Of a stretch of DNA of 64,000 nucleotides, positions 10,218-21,125 are shown one piece after another (position 1 is the first letter of the stretch; the number at the start of each line of letters is the position of its first letter). The notes under the pieces were generated by a model. It saw nothing but the letters and a program-made list of their open reading frames with translations. It made no database searches and was not told where the DNA came from. A program made the translations under genes and the position numbers. The stretch covers positions 13,330,001-13,394,000 of the forward strand of contig CM114272.1 in the NCBI GenBank assembly GCA_050084515.1, read 5' to 3'. Source of the DNA: Blasia pusilla. Lineage: Eukaryota; Marchantiophyta; Marchantiopsida; Blasiales.

Positions 10218-12050
10218 CTTTACTTCGTCAATACCTTTGTGGGAATTCGTAAAACCTCGAAAAATAATTTTCCATAGATATAAAATCACAATCATGCGCA
10301 AATAGATGAATTTTGACCCGTGCTACAACATAAATCATACATTGTGTGAAAGGAAAAAAGAATGTCCATAGACATGGAGTCTAAAGGTCCTTTCTTGTGT
10401 TGAATTAACCGTCTCAGGTTGGCTTTTATTCCTTATGAATTTTCTATTTTTTTAATAGGGAATGTGTTTGTCACGTGAATGCATGTATTTTACGTGGAAA
10501 AAAATTATTTTCCTACGTGGAGTCGTGCGATCAGGACATGATGTGCATGGAGACATCCATGCCAACTAGGAGTCCAAGGTCATCCGAATTGTCTTTAGGG
10601 AATGCATTCAACTCATGGCTAACAAACTTCTGTATATTTCCATCCTTAGGATGAGTCAATGGGTTATATATATTCTTATTTATTAAAATAAAAAATATGT
10701 CATCCTCACAAGTATGGAAGATTCTATCAATCTCCAAGAAAATATAGGAAATTATTAGTTATTAAAAGTTAAAAGTCAAATATAATATGTCTTCCTTAAA
10801 AGAACTTAAAAAGATATCTTCAATAATACGTAAATCTATGCTTCTAACTCCATGATAATCCAACCTAAATATGGGCCTTCAAAGATTTTAAATTTTTTTA
10901 TCGATACATAGATAGATAAACGAAAATTCACAACCTCTCTTTATTTAATATTCTTATGAAGGTTTGAGAGGCATACAAAAGGAAAAAAATGGTCACCTCA
11001 CATACATTCTATTACTGAGAGAAAAAGTGTAAAGATGATTCTACATCATAAATTTGTTTAATAATGATGGGAATTGAGAAGGACTCATTTTGAAAAAGAG
11101 GAAGTGGGGAAGTGTCTATAGAGAGTTCTTCATTATGGCCCCTACAATAGTCGACTGCGAATGCAAAGCTTGTAGAATGCGGGATATTCTATAGGTTTTC
11201 AACCATGGATGTGAATTTTTTAACGGTCGGGTGTATCCATTGTATTAGCGTTAATACGGAATAGAATAGACCTTTATTTTTATCCTTTTCCATGCTCTCT
11301 GGCCGTGTTACTCCACTTTATTAATTCCCAATACGAGCCTCCAAACATACGACTTTCTGTGTTACTCTGACTGTATTCGTATGGTTCTCCGACTATATTC
11401 GTGTTCTCCAAACCATACCATATGGCATTATAAAACTCAAAACTAGGGCTGCATATTGGTTCGTAAACATCTGGTTCTCATGCTATTATAGATTTTCTTC
11501 AGCCATAATATCTATGAAATTCTATCATTACATTCATATGATCCCAATATACGATAACTTTGATAAGGTTAGAGAGCACATAAATTTTAAGTAAGAGGTC
11601 ACTTGCAAATCAATTTCCCTTTTGCAAAATTGTAATTTCTCACTAGAACATACTACATTAGCATGAATATGAATATTCACTCATTAGGAGTTGGCCAAGC
11701 AAATTTATATTTTAGGGGTTCGTTATGTTTCTCCTTTCCCAAAAGAAACAACGAAGTTGAAACTCATTAATTTCTTCTATATTATTTGAAGTGTTAAGAG
11801 GTCAATCTAGGCATTTCAAACCTACTAAAATGTATTGTTATAATGTCTTAACTCTTATGTACTAAGGAAGGAGATGCTATGCAGATACATATTGCTTCAT
11901 AATATATATTACGTTTATCAACCATACAACTCAAAGATAGTATCTAAGTCTGTGTTTATAGGATCTAGCAACTTGTAATTGCACATGACCAAATTTAGGG
12001 TTAATGAAAAGATGTGGCACGTATCAACAACCCTTCTTTGCATACTCTAA
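10218..12050. other. AT-rich DNA, no gene recognised
   Basis: Low-complexity AT-rich sequence with many stops in every frame and no motif that I can link to a gene or element. Confidence 0.45.
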
Positions 12051-12051
12051 A

Positions 12052-12052
<1 letters not shown>

Positions 12053-12129
<77 letters not shown>
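12053..12129. repeat. (CT)n(TA)n microsatellite
   Basis: About 27 CT units followed directly by about 11 TA units, bounded by AGCTCT on one side and AGAGCTCT on the other. Confidence 0.95.
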
Positions 12130-12149
12130 GAGCTCTCCAAATTTCTTAT

Positions 12150-12800
12150 TTTATTTCCAAGTACATGGTGACTTGAGGAATATGTTTCACTCCTTGATAT
12201 TACTCTCTTATGTCACCTAGAATATGTTTGAGATTTTTTAACATATGGAAATATTCAGTGAGATGGAACTCATTACTTTTATGAAGGGGAGAGTGGATGA
12301 TGATCATGCAGATCATTTAAGCCTATTTATGTTCAACTCTATGGTTTCGGATTGGCATTAAAATCAAGTAAATGGTGGAAGAGACTTTTGGGTCATACCA
12401 AGACAAGCCATATGTTTGAAGGTCATTTACAAGGAGGTTTGGAATTTTAATGATGATTTCATTTACACTCATTTAAGACGCCAATATAGAATTTCTTTCA
12501 TGAATTTCCAAAACTAGTGGATGAGCTCGAACCTTTCATGCTTTTGATGTTATAATGGGAGAGAGCAAGAAATTAAAGAAAGTTGAATTAGCAAAATGTG
12601 TTGTGGTAGTCATCTATTGATTTGCGGTTATTCCACCATTCAAAATCTTAAGTGACTTACAAGATATGCGACCATTGATCATTTTCAAGTACATCTCTAT
12701 TATCATTGACAGTCTCACAAATATACGTAAACTCTACTCCAAATTTTTTAGGTTTCCGAATATTCATGAAATCAAGATTAAAAAAAACCCATAATTATAA
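12150..12800 (+). pseudogene. Decayed PIF/Harbinger-like transposase remnant
   Basis: Reading across three frames gives the opening part of a HARBI1/DDE_Tnp_4-type protein: LRRQYRISF near 12475, then LVDELEPFML near 12515, then from about 12555 a longer stretch with KKVELAKCVVVVIY, IFKYISIIIDSL and RKLYSKFFRFP. The order and spacing fit the helix-turn-helix lead-in of these transposases. The DDE core that should follow is not visible, and there are at least two frameshifts and an internal TGA. This is recognition by eye of a badly decayed copy. Confidence 0.5.
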
Positions 12801-12928
12801 ATAGATTTCAAGAGTTTTAGAAATTAGAGGAGCCATAGATGGATCTTACAAAAAAAAAAATAGATTTGAAATTGCCGTGAAATATTTTCCACAACACTCA
12901 ATTATCACCACAACACTTGATTACTTGC

Positions 12929-13768
12929 AAGGTTGCATATGGACAAAGTCCGTGTCCGAGGACATGTCCATATCTATGGACTTATGTTAGTTCTATTGAA
13001 GGACTTCTCCATAAGGGCCCCAACTTCCCCTTCTTTCTCATTCCCCCCACTTGCCTTCGTGTTCCATATTCTCATGTTTCTTCCTTTGTTCACCTTCACT
13101 TCCTCCCCCCTTATTGCCCCACTTGCCCTTGCCTCGCCTTCCATCATGAATTATAAGTCTCGGTTCCACCTCTTGCAACCATATCTGTCCTAGGGACGGA
13201 CTTGTTTGTTTTTGTGCAACCATGATTACTTTGTGCTCCTCTAAGGCATGGTTGCACAGACGCGGACTTGTCCATCCATCCCATGGATGGACAAGTCCGC
13301 TTTTGTGCAACCATGTCCATATTTAGACTTGTCCATCCATCCCATGGATGGGCATGTCTAAATATGTCCACGGACATACCCAACGGGTCCCTCGTGTAAG
13401 CTTGGGATGGGGAAACAAGTGTGGGCTTGGATTAAGGGAGGTGCGGAGAGATTGAATGGAAGTGTGGTTATGAGCCCTCACCTGGCCCGCACTGAACATG
13501 CATAAGGCTCGCACCAAACCTATCTAGTGCGGGATCTGTGCGGGCTCCATGCAAGCCTCTATGATCGAGGCGTGGGTTCGATACAGAATGTAAAATGGAT
13601 GGCAAGAACGAACGACAAATTGTTGGATTGGCTGCAAGTTGGCCAAGTCTAGGTCCACCTTGGGGGCGGGGAGGGATTGGGTGCGGGAACCCGCGCCGAC
13701 ACGGACATGTCCATCCTAGGAATAGACATAAGTCCGTGGACACGAACTTTGTCTGTACACTAAACTTG
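12929..13768. repeat. Terminal-inverted-repeat family (TIR-1), longest copy
   Basis: About 840 bases bounded by inverted ends: the left reads AAGGTTGCATATGGACAAAG and the right, read backwards, AAGTTTAGTGTACAGACAAAG, both continuing into (A)GT(C/T)CGTGTCC. It contains a nested perfect hairpin at 13262-13300 and a second weaker one at 13325-13360. Shared sequence with 9.5-10.2 kb and 24.6-24.9 kb defines a family. Open frames inside do not resemble a transposase, so it is probably a non-autonomous DNA transposon. Confidence 0.6.
13247..13315. repeat. Near-perfect palindromic hairpin inside TIR-1
   Basis: Core arms GCGGACTTGTCCATCCAT (13262-13279) and its exact complement (13283-13300) around a 3-base loop. 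The pairing extends outward through CATGGTTGCACA…TGTGCAACCATG with a short mismatch. It is a 69-base hairpin that looks like a miniature unit of its own inserted in the larger repeat. Confidence 0.85.
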
Positions 13769-15687
13769 GCTTCACTAATAATGACACACATTCAAGGGAA
13801 TCCATAGCGTTTGAATGCATTGAAGAGGAGCAGATTTTTTCTCCAACAAAAATTCACTTTTCCACTTGGAGATCAAGATGGAGAGTACAAGTTTTACCAC
13901 CTATAGTACCTAGAGATATTGCATATCGCCTTCAACCACCACTCGAGGCCATCTTAGGCTATGAGAACCAATAACACGTAAACTATGTAAAACTAAAGGA
14001 TGATATTGTATTCTTTCTAATGAGACGTGCTCCGAGGTGATCCATTTAAAAATGTATTTGATAGATATACACTGAAGAAAAGAGTGGCAGTAAAAAATAA
14101 TTTTTCATGCCTTTAACCAGATCCCTTAGGCTAGAAGTGATTTCTGAAGTAATTCTTCCATACAGAATGATGTATAATTTTTTTTATCCTACAAAGAGAG
14201 CCCTTATCTTACGGTATCTATCTAGTGGATGAAAGGTTGGATGCTAGGTCTTTCCAATCCCTTCCAAGATCTATTATAGAGAGAAGAGGAATAACTTAAG
14301 GTGAATAACTATGAGTTGGAATCTCAAGGAGATTTATGTTGTATATGCTTGCTTGAATAATAGGAGGAATTGAGATAAACCGTACTTATTCAATTGTTTC
14401 CAATATTGGTATTGACATTTTTCCACCTCAATTTTCTCTCTCCAATTTTAACTCCATGTGTCGAAGTTTGAACATTTGAGATATAATCTCTTTCTTAACT
14501 TCCTCTTGGACTTTTTTTTCTCATTTCCATCCTTCAAAACTTGAATAAAGGCGTTCATTTATTTTGTGATACTATCACTTACATCTCTTTGTTTTCTCTT
14601 CTTCTTGGGCTGTCTTCTAAGACTTGATTCAGAGTATGTTTTAATGCTTGGATTTCTTTTGATATATGAAATTTCATATGAACTAGTGTGGGATGTGTAA
14701 GTGTGTGATGCTCATGTTGACACCTCTATTGGTATATCTTGTGGTAGATCAATATATGGATCATTTTATTCATTTACAACTCTCTCACTCTCAATGGATT
14801 AAAAATCAATAAATGATGCTAGAGATTCAAGATTTTGACTTCTTCTCATAAATGGACGTCCACAATAATAAGTCTAGAGCCTACACAAGTTCTATCATCA
14901 CATACCTCTTTATTTCCCAATTCCTTCGGTGATGGACCTCCAATCTTATGTATTTGAGTATAATACTTTTGGCTCTGGTCAAGACATATTTGACCTTGCT
15001 TTACCAAACCATCAAAAATACCAAAATTGGTATCCGATCGTCTCAACATCTAGAGGCCATGAGTTAATATGGTATATTTGTTGGTCTATGTGTGTATTCG
15101 ATGACAACGCATATGTTACATGACAATGTCTACACACACGACATTGAAATTACGCTATCCATACACATCGAGGTAAGTATTTGAGGCGCCTTCTTGTGTG
15201 TGGTAGTTAATTAGCATCACCTATGGAGTGACATAGGCTCACGCTATCCACAAACTATGAGAAAACGAGGTAAAGACCCACGAGCCTTCTTCCTCCATGC
15301 AAGCAATGCTATGTCATGCTTTTGCCCATTGCAAGAAATTATCTTGATTATTAGGTCCGGGTCAAGGTTCGGAGGGGAATGGTGTTATATGTTGACCTTA
15401 CTGGTTGAAACTAGGAATTTTAGTTTCTCATTTTGAAGTACTTAACAGAAAAGACTGCAAATTATGAGGTCAATTTGTATTTTCTAATGGCCAATCAAAA
15501 GTGATAAAAACTTAAAACTCAAAACTAACAAACTAAAACCGGAAAATACGGGTTTTTGAAAAAAAAGTACCCTTTTTGGATATAAAAGAACCTCAAAATC
15601 TATGCATGATAGAAAACCAATCAGAAAAAACAAAATGGTGTAAACCACATATAAACTTTATCTCTCAAGATACTAAGGTCCTTGATA
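13769..15687. other. No gene recognised
   Basis: AT-rich sequence. A frame at 14846-15049 (minus) and its neighbours show no family resemblance. I see no clear repeat boundaries. Confidence 0.4.
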
Positions 15688-16348
15688 ATGGCCACTCCAA
15701 TTACTGCCCTTGCTTCCAACTCCCATCTATTCTACCCGAATCTCCCCTCTTCCTCCTCCTTCTTCCCCAACCTATGTACCCCCTCATCGTCGGCCATCAC
15801 CACCTCTTGCACCTCCCACCTCCTCTCCTTGTAACCCTTCTACTTCTCCATTTGTACCAAAGGTTCGTTGCATACCTTGTGGTAAGGAGTTTGCTCCTAA
15901 TGGGATCAAAAGACATCAGCGGTACTGTCGGTCGATGCATGGGCCTTCAATCCCTAACCCGATACCAACTCCTACTCCACTCCCCACAACAATTGCTTGG
16001 ACCTGGTTAAGGAAAATTGATCTCCTTCGCTCTTTCCATCCATGTCTTCCTCGTCCTAGACTCTACACTCGCATTCCTATTGCTCTTCGCCCCATCACCC
16101 AACAAGCTTTGCTATTCCCATTAGAAAGGTTAGTGTGTGACCCCACAGATATAAATGCTTGGTATCTCCTATTACTCTTCCCACAATGGGTTTTAGTCCT
16201 CCCTCCAAAGGGGGGTGCAACGGGTCATCGTGAAACCTCCACACGTATTCAACGCTTTATGTCAGGGGATTGGGAGGATCTTCAGAATGAGCATGGACTT
16301 CGAGCTGAGCTAATTGTGGAGGTGCATGCTCGAAGACTTCCAGATTAG
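15688..16348 (+). pseudogene. N-terminal zinc-finger fragment of the RLE non-LTR element family
   Basis: A proline/serine-rich lead is followed by a C2HC finger, CIPCGKEFAPNGIKRHQRYC (about 15868-15927), then a conserved block with NAWYLLLLFPQWVLVLPPKGG and RFMSGDWEDL. A finger followed by an AW..L..FP…G…F..GDW..L segment is the usual N-terminal part of zinc-finger LINE proteins just before RT. The frame ends at about 16348 and sequence resembling gypsy Gag begins within about 60 bases, so this is a fragment joined to another element. ATG at 15688 lies in a different frame from the finger. Its assignment to the same family as the RT at 3.3-5.9 kb is inferred from domain logic; the two pieces do not overlap. 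Confidence 0.6.
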
Positions 16349-16393
16349 AAGACCCTTAAGCCCCTCTCCAATCATAACCCATTTTTAACCCTC

Positions 16394-17148
16394 GTCAGTA
16401 CCGGAGGAGTACGACTTACTGCTTGGAGGAGTTGTCTTCACGACCGAGTTGGGGTCAAGGTTTTTCAATTCCGAGTTCAACCCGTTTACAACATAGGACG
16501 GTATATTCCACCATTTAGAAGGGACGTCCATGGATGATTACCATGAGTTTTCCCACAGATATGCCCAGGAGATTGAGGCACGGTGACTCTACTATGACCC
16601 ACAATATGTGTCATGGATGGAGCCGTTCCCAGATGAAGAGGAGGAGTTAGGAGAGGCTACTTAGGTGATGTTTTAGGAGGGGTCACTCGCATTGGAGCAG
16701 TTGCACCGTCTAGTTGGGTTTGTCCTAGATTCAACCATGTGGTTAGTTCTTCGCTGAGTTGAGGGCGAGCTACCAAGGGGTATGGACGGAGAAGTTTCGG
16801 AGCATCCAGGACTTCCAGAGGTGCCCGGGTGAGAGTTTGCATGAGGCTTATACTCGTTTGCGCCAGTTGATCAACATCACTCAGGGGGTGATAGAGGCTC
16901 AAGCTATCGAGTCATGGTACACGATGCTGGACCAGACCCTACGGACACGGGTGCGGGAGGGGGTGCTTCTTATGAACACCTCCCCTACGTTGAGAGATGT
17001 TTTTAGGACCGTCGACAACATTGAGCACAACATGGCGGAGGAGAGTGTAGCCACCATGGGTTCTGGGCGAGAGCAGTCACGATTGTCTGCACCACCAGTG
17101 CAACAACCTGGACTCCGAGATAGGTCGACTTTGGCACCACGAGCTTAG
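16394..17148 (+). pseudogene. Gag of G1 copy A
   Basis: Starts with EEYDLLLGGVVFTTELGSR (about 16404), which also occurs at 44.52-44.58 kb on the other strand, giving an anchor for the Gag N-terminus. After a frameshift come YHEFSHRYAQEIEAR (ATG at 16530) and WMEPFPDEEEELGEA. From about 16760 there is a clean capsid-like helical block with VWTEKFRSIQDF, SLHEAYTRLRQLIN and RDVFRTVDNIEHNMAEE. The last part is typical of retrotransposon Gag (capsid C-terminal domain). Stops at positions where Trp or Gln is expected indicate a pseudogene. Confidence 0.7.
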
Positions 17149-17323
17149 GGAGGATACCAAGAGGTCGTGCCACAGAGACCTGTGCCTTCATATGCGGCTC
17201 AACAACAATCGCCCATGATTACTTGTTAGTCATATGCTGAAGCCCATCATCAATGCGATTGCACTCGTCAGGGTCATGGACGTGTGCCTCAGCATGGCGG
17301 AGGAGATGGTGATGCACCAGGAG

Positions 17324-17400
17324 CTTATCAGTGTGACTATTGTCAGAGGTATAGTCACACACGTGACATGTATTTCAGTTTACACCTTGAGTTACGTCCG
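17324..17400 (+). pseudogene. Nucleocapsid zinc knuckle of G1 copy A (damaged)
   Basis: Reads CDYCQRYSHTRDMY, the CX2CX4HX4C spacing with the last Cys replaced by Tyr (TGT to TAT, a G-to-A change). It lies between Gag and protease as expected. The zinc site is probably lost. Confidence 0.6.
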
Positions 17401-17813
17401 AATCGAGGGCCACAGCGAGTAGTCGGTCCGGGTGGGCTAGAGATCATACACCTAGTGGTCATGTTGGGAGACGAGGAGCTGGAGTTGCTTGACAGGGTGG
17501 TGGAGCTGCTCATGGAGGAGGTAGAGTCCCACCATCTAGATACGTTGAGGGAGATGCCATGCGTGAGGTTGGGAAAGTAGCTCAGATACAATAGTTATAG
17601 AAGCACATTGCAGCTATGGCATTGAGGTTTCCCGATGCCAGATCCGTGGCATCGACATCATATGGAGCAACCAAAGATATGGAGGATCCTGGTTGGATTT
17701 TTGGGGTTTCCTAGATGGAGGCCGCCGTAGTTGTGACGCGTGGAGCAGCCGTAGAGTTGGACCCACAGCGAGGGGAAGCCAGGAAACAAACCAGGCTTCC
17801 TTAGTCTTTCACG

Positions 17814-18640
17814 TTGTTCGAGGTGATGAGCACACCATCGATGGGTCCTGATCAGAGTTCCTTAAGAGTTGGTGATGTTATTGGTATGCACGCACGCAGG
17901 GCCATGGGAGAAACGAGTGCGACGACTTCTATTGTTGATGCTCAGGAGGAGTATGTGTCGAGTACGATGTTGGGGGCGGCCACAATGTTGTACCGTGCTC
18001 CGCTATTTTTTGCTTCCGATGTTATGACATTGGGAGGTACGCCAGTTGAGGTGTTCCGGCTAGCCACTACGCTATGTGAGCGTGGAGTTGGAGTTCTTGC
18101 ATCACGTTCAGAGGTGATTGCAGAGGAGGTGATGGACCTGCCCTTGGAGCGGATGCTTGGGCCGTCCACGTCAGATTCATGGCAAGCTGCGGCTACTAGG
18201 ATGGCGGAGATGCCCGCTAGACCCACGATAAAGCGTGCCATGGCTTCTCTTGGTGTTGTGTTGGTGGATAACCGAGGAGAGGTCTTCCAATTGGTGAGTC
18301 TAGAAGATAGAGCTTTTAGTCTGCAGCGCGTCTTGTTGGATTCAGGAGCGCAACCCCTGACGTTGGGGAAAGCTTCATTCAGAGCATTGGGCTTGACGAG
18401 AGCCGATGTGGAGCATTCTCCATTCCGGATACAGACATCCTTTGGTGGAGTGAGTACCACATAGTATATCATCCGACAGGAGGTCTTGGTAAGGATTATC
18501 CTAGGACATCCTACATATGAGTCTGTGGTGTGAGCCAAGGCGATAGTGACTGATGCAGAGTCCTATGACATCTTGGGTGGTGGATCAGTGTTATACCCGA
18601 TGGGGTTTTCCCTGGATTATTGGGAGGAGTCAACGTCCTA
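17814..18640 (+). pseudogene. Aspartic protease of G1 copy A
   Basis: An uninterrupted stretch of 216 codons (17814-18464) ends with the protease core: RVLLDSGAQPLTLGK with the catalytic DSG at 18339-18347, then about 30 residues to FRIQTSFGG. After a stop the frame goes on with ILGHPTYESVV, TDAESYDILGG and LYPMGFSLDYW, the second half of this gypsy protease. About 170 codons of less conserved linker precede it. The protease fold is recognisable but interrupted. Confidence 0.7.
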
Positions 18641-18699
18641 TAGACGAGGATGATAGTCAAGTGATGGGTGCCTTAGCTCATTACCCGTTCAATTCACAA

Positions 18700-19912
18700 G
18701 TACAGTGATCGAGTGACGGCCAGGAGAGATGGCGACCTTAGCAGCATTAAGCAATGCCATTACTTGGCCTAGTGATTTGATTGAGGGACATGTCCATGTA
18801 GAGGATAATCCCATTCTTGACATTTTGATGGAGAGGAGTGTCATGGTAGCCGCATCAGTCCGTGGAAGATAGGTGCCGTTGTGGGGCTCGAATGAGGAGA
18901 TTAGACGCTTAGCCACTGAGCATGTGCAGACCGTGAGAAGGGTATTTGGGTGTTGGATCTCTTTGGAGGGATCAACACTGGGTTAGCAGATGTTTTTCAG
19001 GCTGGAGTGTGCGTGTAGTAGTACTTGTATGTGGAGATTGATGATGTTGCGAGGTGCGCTTGACTTCACCATGTGGCGCAGTTACGCCTTCGTTTCCCGG
19101 ACTTGTTGTGTGCGTCCGCCATTTAGGGTTACCAGAGTTCCTTACCGAGGGACATTTCATTGTTGGGGGCGCAAGACGTGGAGCGGGTAGGGACCATAGA
19201 CTTGGTCATTGCTGGTTGGCCATGTCAGGGCCAATCGAGTGCTAGATGGGATAGCAGATTAGTTGACTCTCAGACTAGGTTGTTTTGGGAGATAATGCGG
19301 CTTTTGCAACACTTGTAGGAGCATCAATCTCATTCTCCAGCATACATTATGGAGAATGTGTTCATTTTTGGTGATTTGAGGTCCCGCGTGGTGACAAGTC
19401 CACATCAGGTGCACACATGGATTGGCCCGACAATGTTTTTGGATGCGTCGAGTGTAGGTTCTAGAGCACACCGCCTGCGTCTGTGGTAGACCAACTTGGT
19501 TCCATATGAGGTCTTGGAGAGGGCGTATGCTAGAGTGGAGCGCCCTTATGATTTGTTGGTGGATTCCATTCTGGATCCAGGTCGTCAATCACAAGCAGTG
19601 AGGCATGATGATCGACCGCCGTTGACTATGGTCAACAAGATTGGCATGCCACGGGCAGCCTTTCCCACATTTGTGGGTTTTTCCGCTTCCTATGCATTCA
19701 AGGAGGCCATACTTGGCTTGGTTTGGGATGACCAGGTACAGAGGTTGATGGAGCCTAACGTTGATGAGCGAGAGCAAGCAATGGGATTTCCAATGGGAGT
19801 GATGGCAGTACCGTCACTATCAAAGGCATCACGATGTCATTGCTTGGGTCAGGTGATGGACCTGAAATGCTTGACATGGATTTTCAGCTTAGGGGTAGCT
19901 GAGCGACGTCGT
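18700..19912 (+). pseudogene. C5-cytosine DNA methyltransferase encoded by G1 copy A
   Basis: One reading frame, with stops, contains the ordered C5-MTase motifs. Motif I is VLDLFGGINTGL (from 18950; AdoMet binding). Motif IV is DLVIAGWPCQGQS, with the catalytic Cys codon at 19223-19225. Motif VI is ENV at 19352-19360. Motif VIII is GSRAHRLRLW then TNL (about 19460-19495). Near the end come REQAMGFPMG and GQVMDL (motifs IX/X-like). Distances from motif I to the Cys and to ENV are exact multiples of three, so one frame holds. AHR.R..W.TNL and the FGGI.TG form of motif I resemble DNMT3/DRM-type more than DNMT1. An N-terminal segment (GHVHVEDNPILDILM, EEIRRLATEHVQT) precedes it. Relative to copy B about 115 bases are missing before motif I. 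In-frame stops occur at 19016, 19019, 19061 and later, so it is not functional. Confidence 0.8.
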
Positions 19913-20200
19913 TTGAGAATGCAACATATCACAGTTGTTGCGCTGGTGAGCCCCATGCCTAACAAGACGGTTGAGGCAGTGGTTGGGGGCAAGATCCGAG
20001 GAGATCGACACACCACGGATGATCGAGAGGGACACCCTTGGACTTCTTGGGATGTTTTGCAGGTATGCCATAAGATGATAGCCACATCATTGAGTGTGGT
20101 TCCGGATACTGAACGTGGAGATGAGAGTTCTGTTATCCGAGACGGGGTTGCATCATAGCAACCACCGACACTCGTGCCGGAAAGTCCTACCGTAGTCACG

Positions 20201-20878
20201 ATGGAGACTTCGGAGCCAAATATGGGCCTTAAGTTGACAAGAGGAGAGCGGCGCCGGATACACCAGTTCCTTAGGAGTTATAGGAGTTATTTTACATTTA
20301 GTATGCATGATTTAACTACGCTGAAGTGTCCAGGGATTTGCATTGAGTTGTTGAGTGACACGCAGATCTTTCGACAATCCTACAAGTACAGTGATATGGA
20401 GAGGGCTCTGATTCAGAGTAGGAGCCAAGACTTGGTGGGCGAAGGACTAGTGGAGATGTCGCATGGAGAGTATGCATCTGCCACTGTCATGCCTGCCAAG
20501 AAGGATGTGCATGGCAAATAGACAGATATACGGATGTGTGGAGATTACCGACCTATCAATCGGCATACAAAGTCTGATAAGTATGTCATTCCCACTCGTG
20601 AGGAGATCTTTAATGCTATTGGGCATGCAAAGGTCTTCAATTTGTTAGATCTTTGAGCCAGATACCATCAGTTGCCTATCAGATTGGAGGACAGGAAAAA
20701 AACGGCATTTTTTGGGATCAATCCTCATGGGAAGGATTGCTTGTACTATTGGCGGTTCTTACCATTTGGGTTAAAGAACGCCCCGGCTGAGTTTCAGAGG
20801 TCATGGATAGGATCTTGGCAGGTCTGGATTTTGCTAGGTGTTATATTTATGACATCGTAGTCTTTAGTTCCACGGTTG
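20201..20878 (+). pseudogene. Reverse transcriptase of G1 copy A (truncated)
   Basis: Opens with LTRGERRRIHQFLRSYRSYF, then FRQSYKYSDMERALIQSRSQ and HGEYASATVMPAKKD, then CGDYRPINRHTKSDKY, DL(stop)ARYHQLPIRLED and LPFGLKNAPAEFQ: a clear Ty3/gypsy RT. The catalytic box reads CYIYDIVVFSS, so the first Asp of Y-x-D-D is Tyr. Stops at 20518 (TAG) and in the DLRA motif (CGA to TGA) break it. The frame is cut at about 20878 by an LTR fragment. Confidence 0.8.
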
Positions 20879-21125
20879 AGGGGGCGGAGCTATGGTCTTG
20901 CTTGCCTTGTATGTGTAACCCAAGCCTCTCCTTAGGAGAGTGGGTTTGGTTTGACATTGAGAGATACATGTGAGAGTGCACACATATGAGAACTATGGTG
21001 TTGTGAGAGGGATTGGATCTTATTTTACAAAGAGAGAATGAAGAAAGGGGATCATGCATGTTTAGCATGGTTAGCATGGGATCATGCGTGTTTGTGTGTG
21101 TGTTTGGTGACAGCGATGTCTGTTG
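20879..21125 (+). repeat. G1 LTR fragment, plus orientation
   Basis: Begins in mid-LTR (GGGGCGGAGCTATGGTCTTG) and runs through GGTTTGACATTGAGAG to GTAGCGATGTGTATGCGCA, matching 53.39-53.66 kb in the same direction. It directly interrupts the RT frame of copy A. It is followed at once by an LTR piece in the opposite direction. Confidence 0.65.

Larger units (their letters stand above)
16394..20878 (+). mobile_element. Ty3/gypsy family G1, copy A, carrying a DNA methyltransferase
   Basis: The internal region of a gypsy element in the order Gag, zinc knuckle, protease, C5-cytosine methyltransferase, reverse transcriptase, all on the plus strand and in conserved succession. It ends abruptly in RT at about 20878, where a G1 LTR fragment begins, so RNase H and integrase are missing. 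They are seen in copies C and E. Frames are broken repeatedly. The DNMT sits inside the pol region between protease and RT, so it was part of the element and not a neighbour. Confidence 0.8.

Noticed and set aside
20879-21125. Reading the RT-LTR junction as a normal 3' end of G1
   Set aside because: The LTR piece starts in its middle, directly inside the RT frame, and is followed by an inverted piece, so it is a rearrangement.
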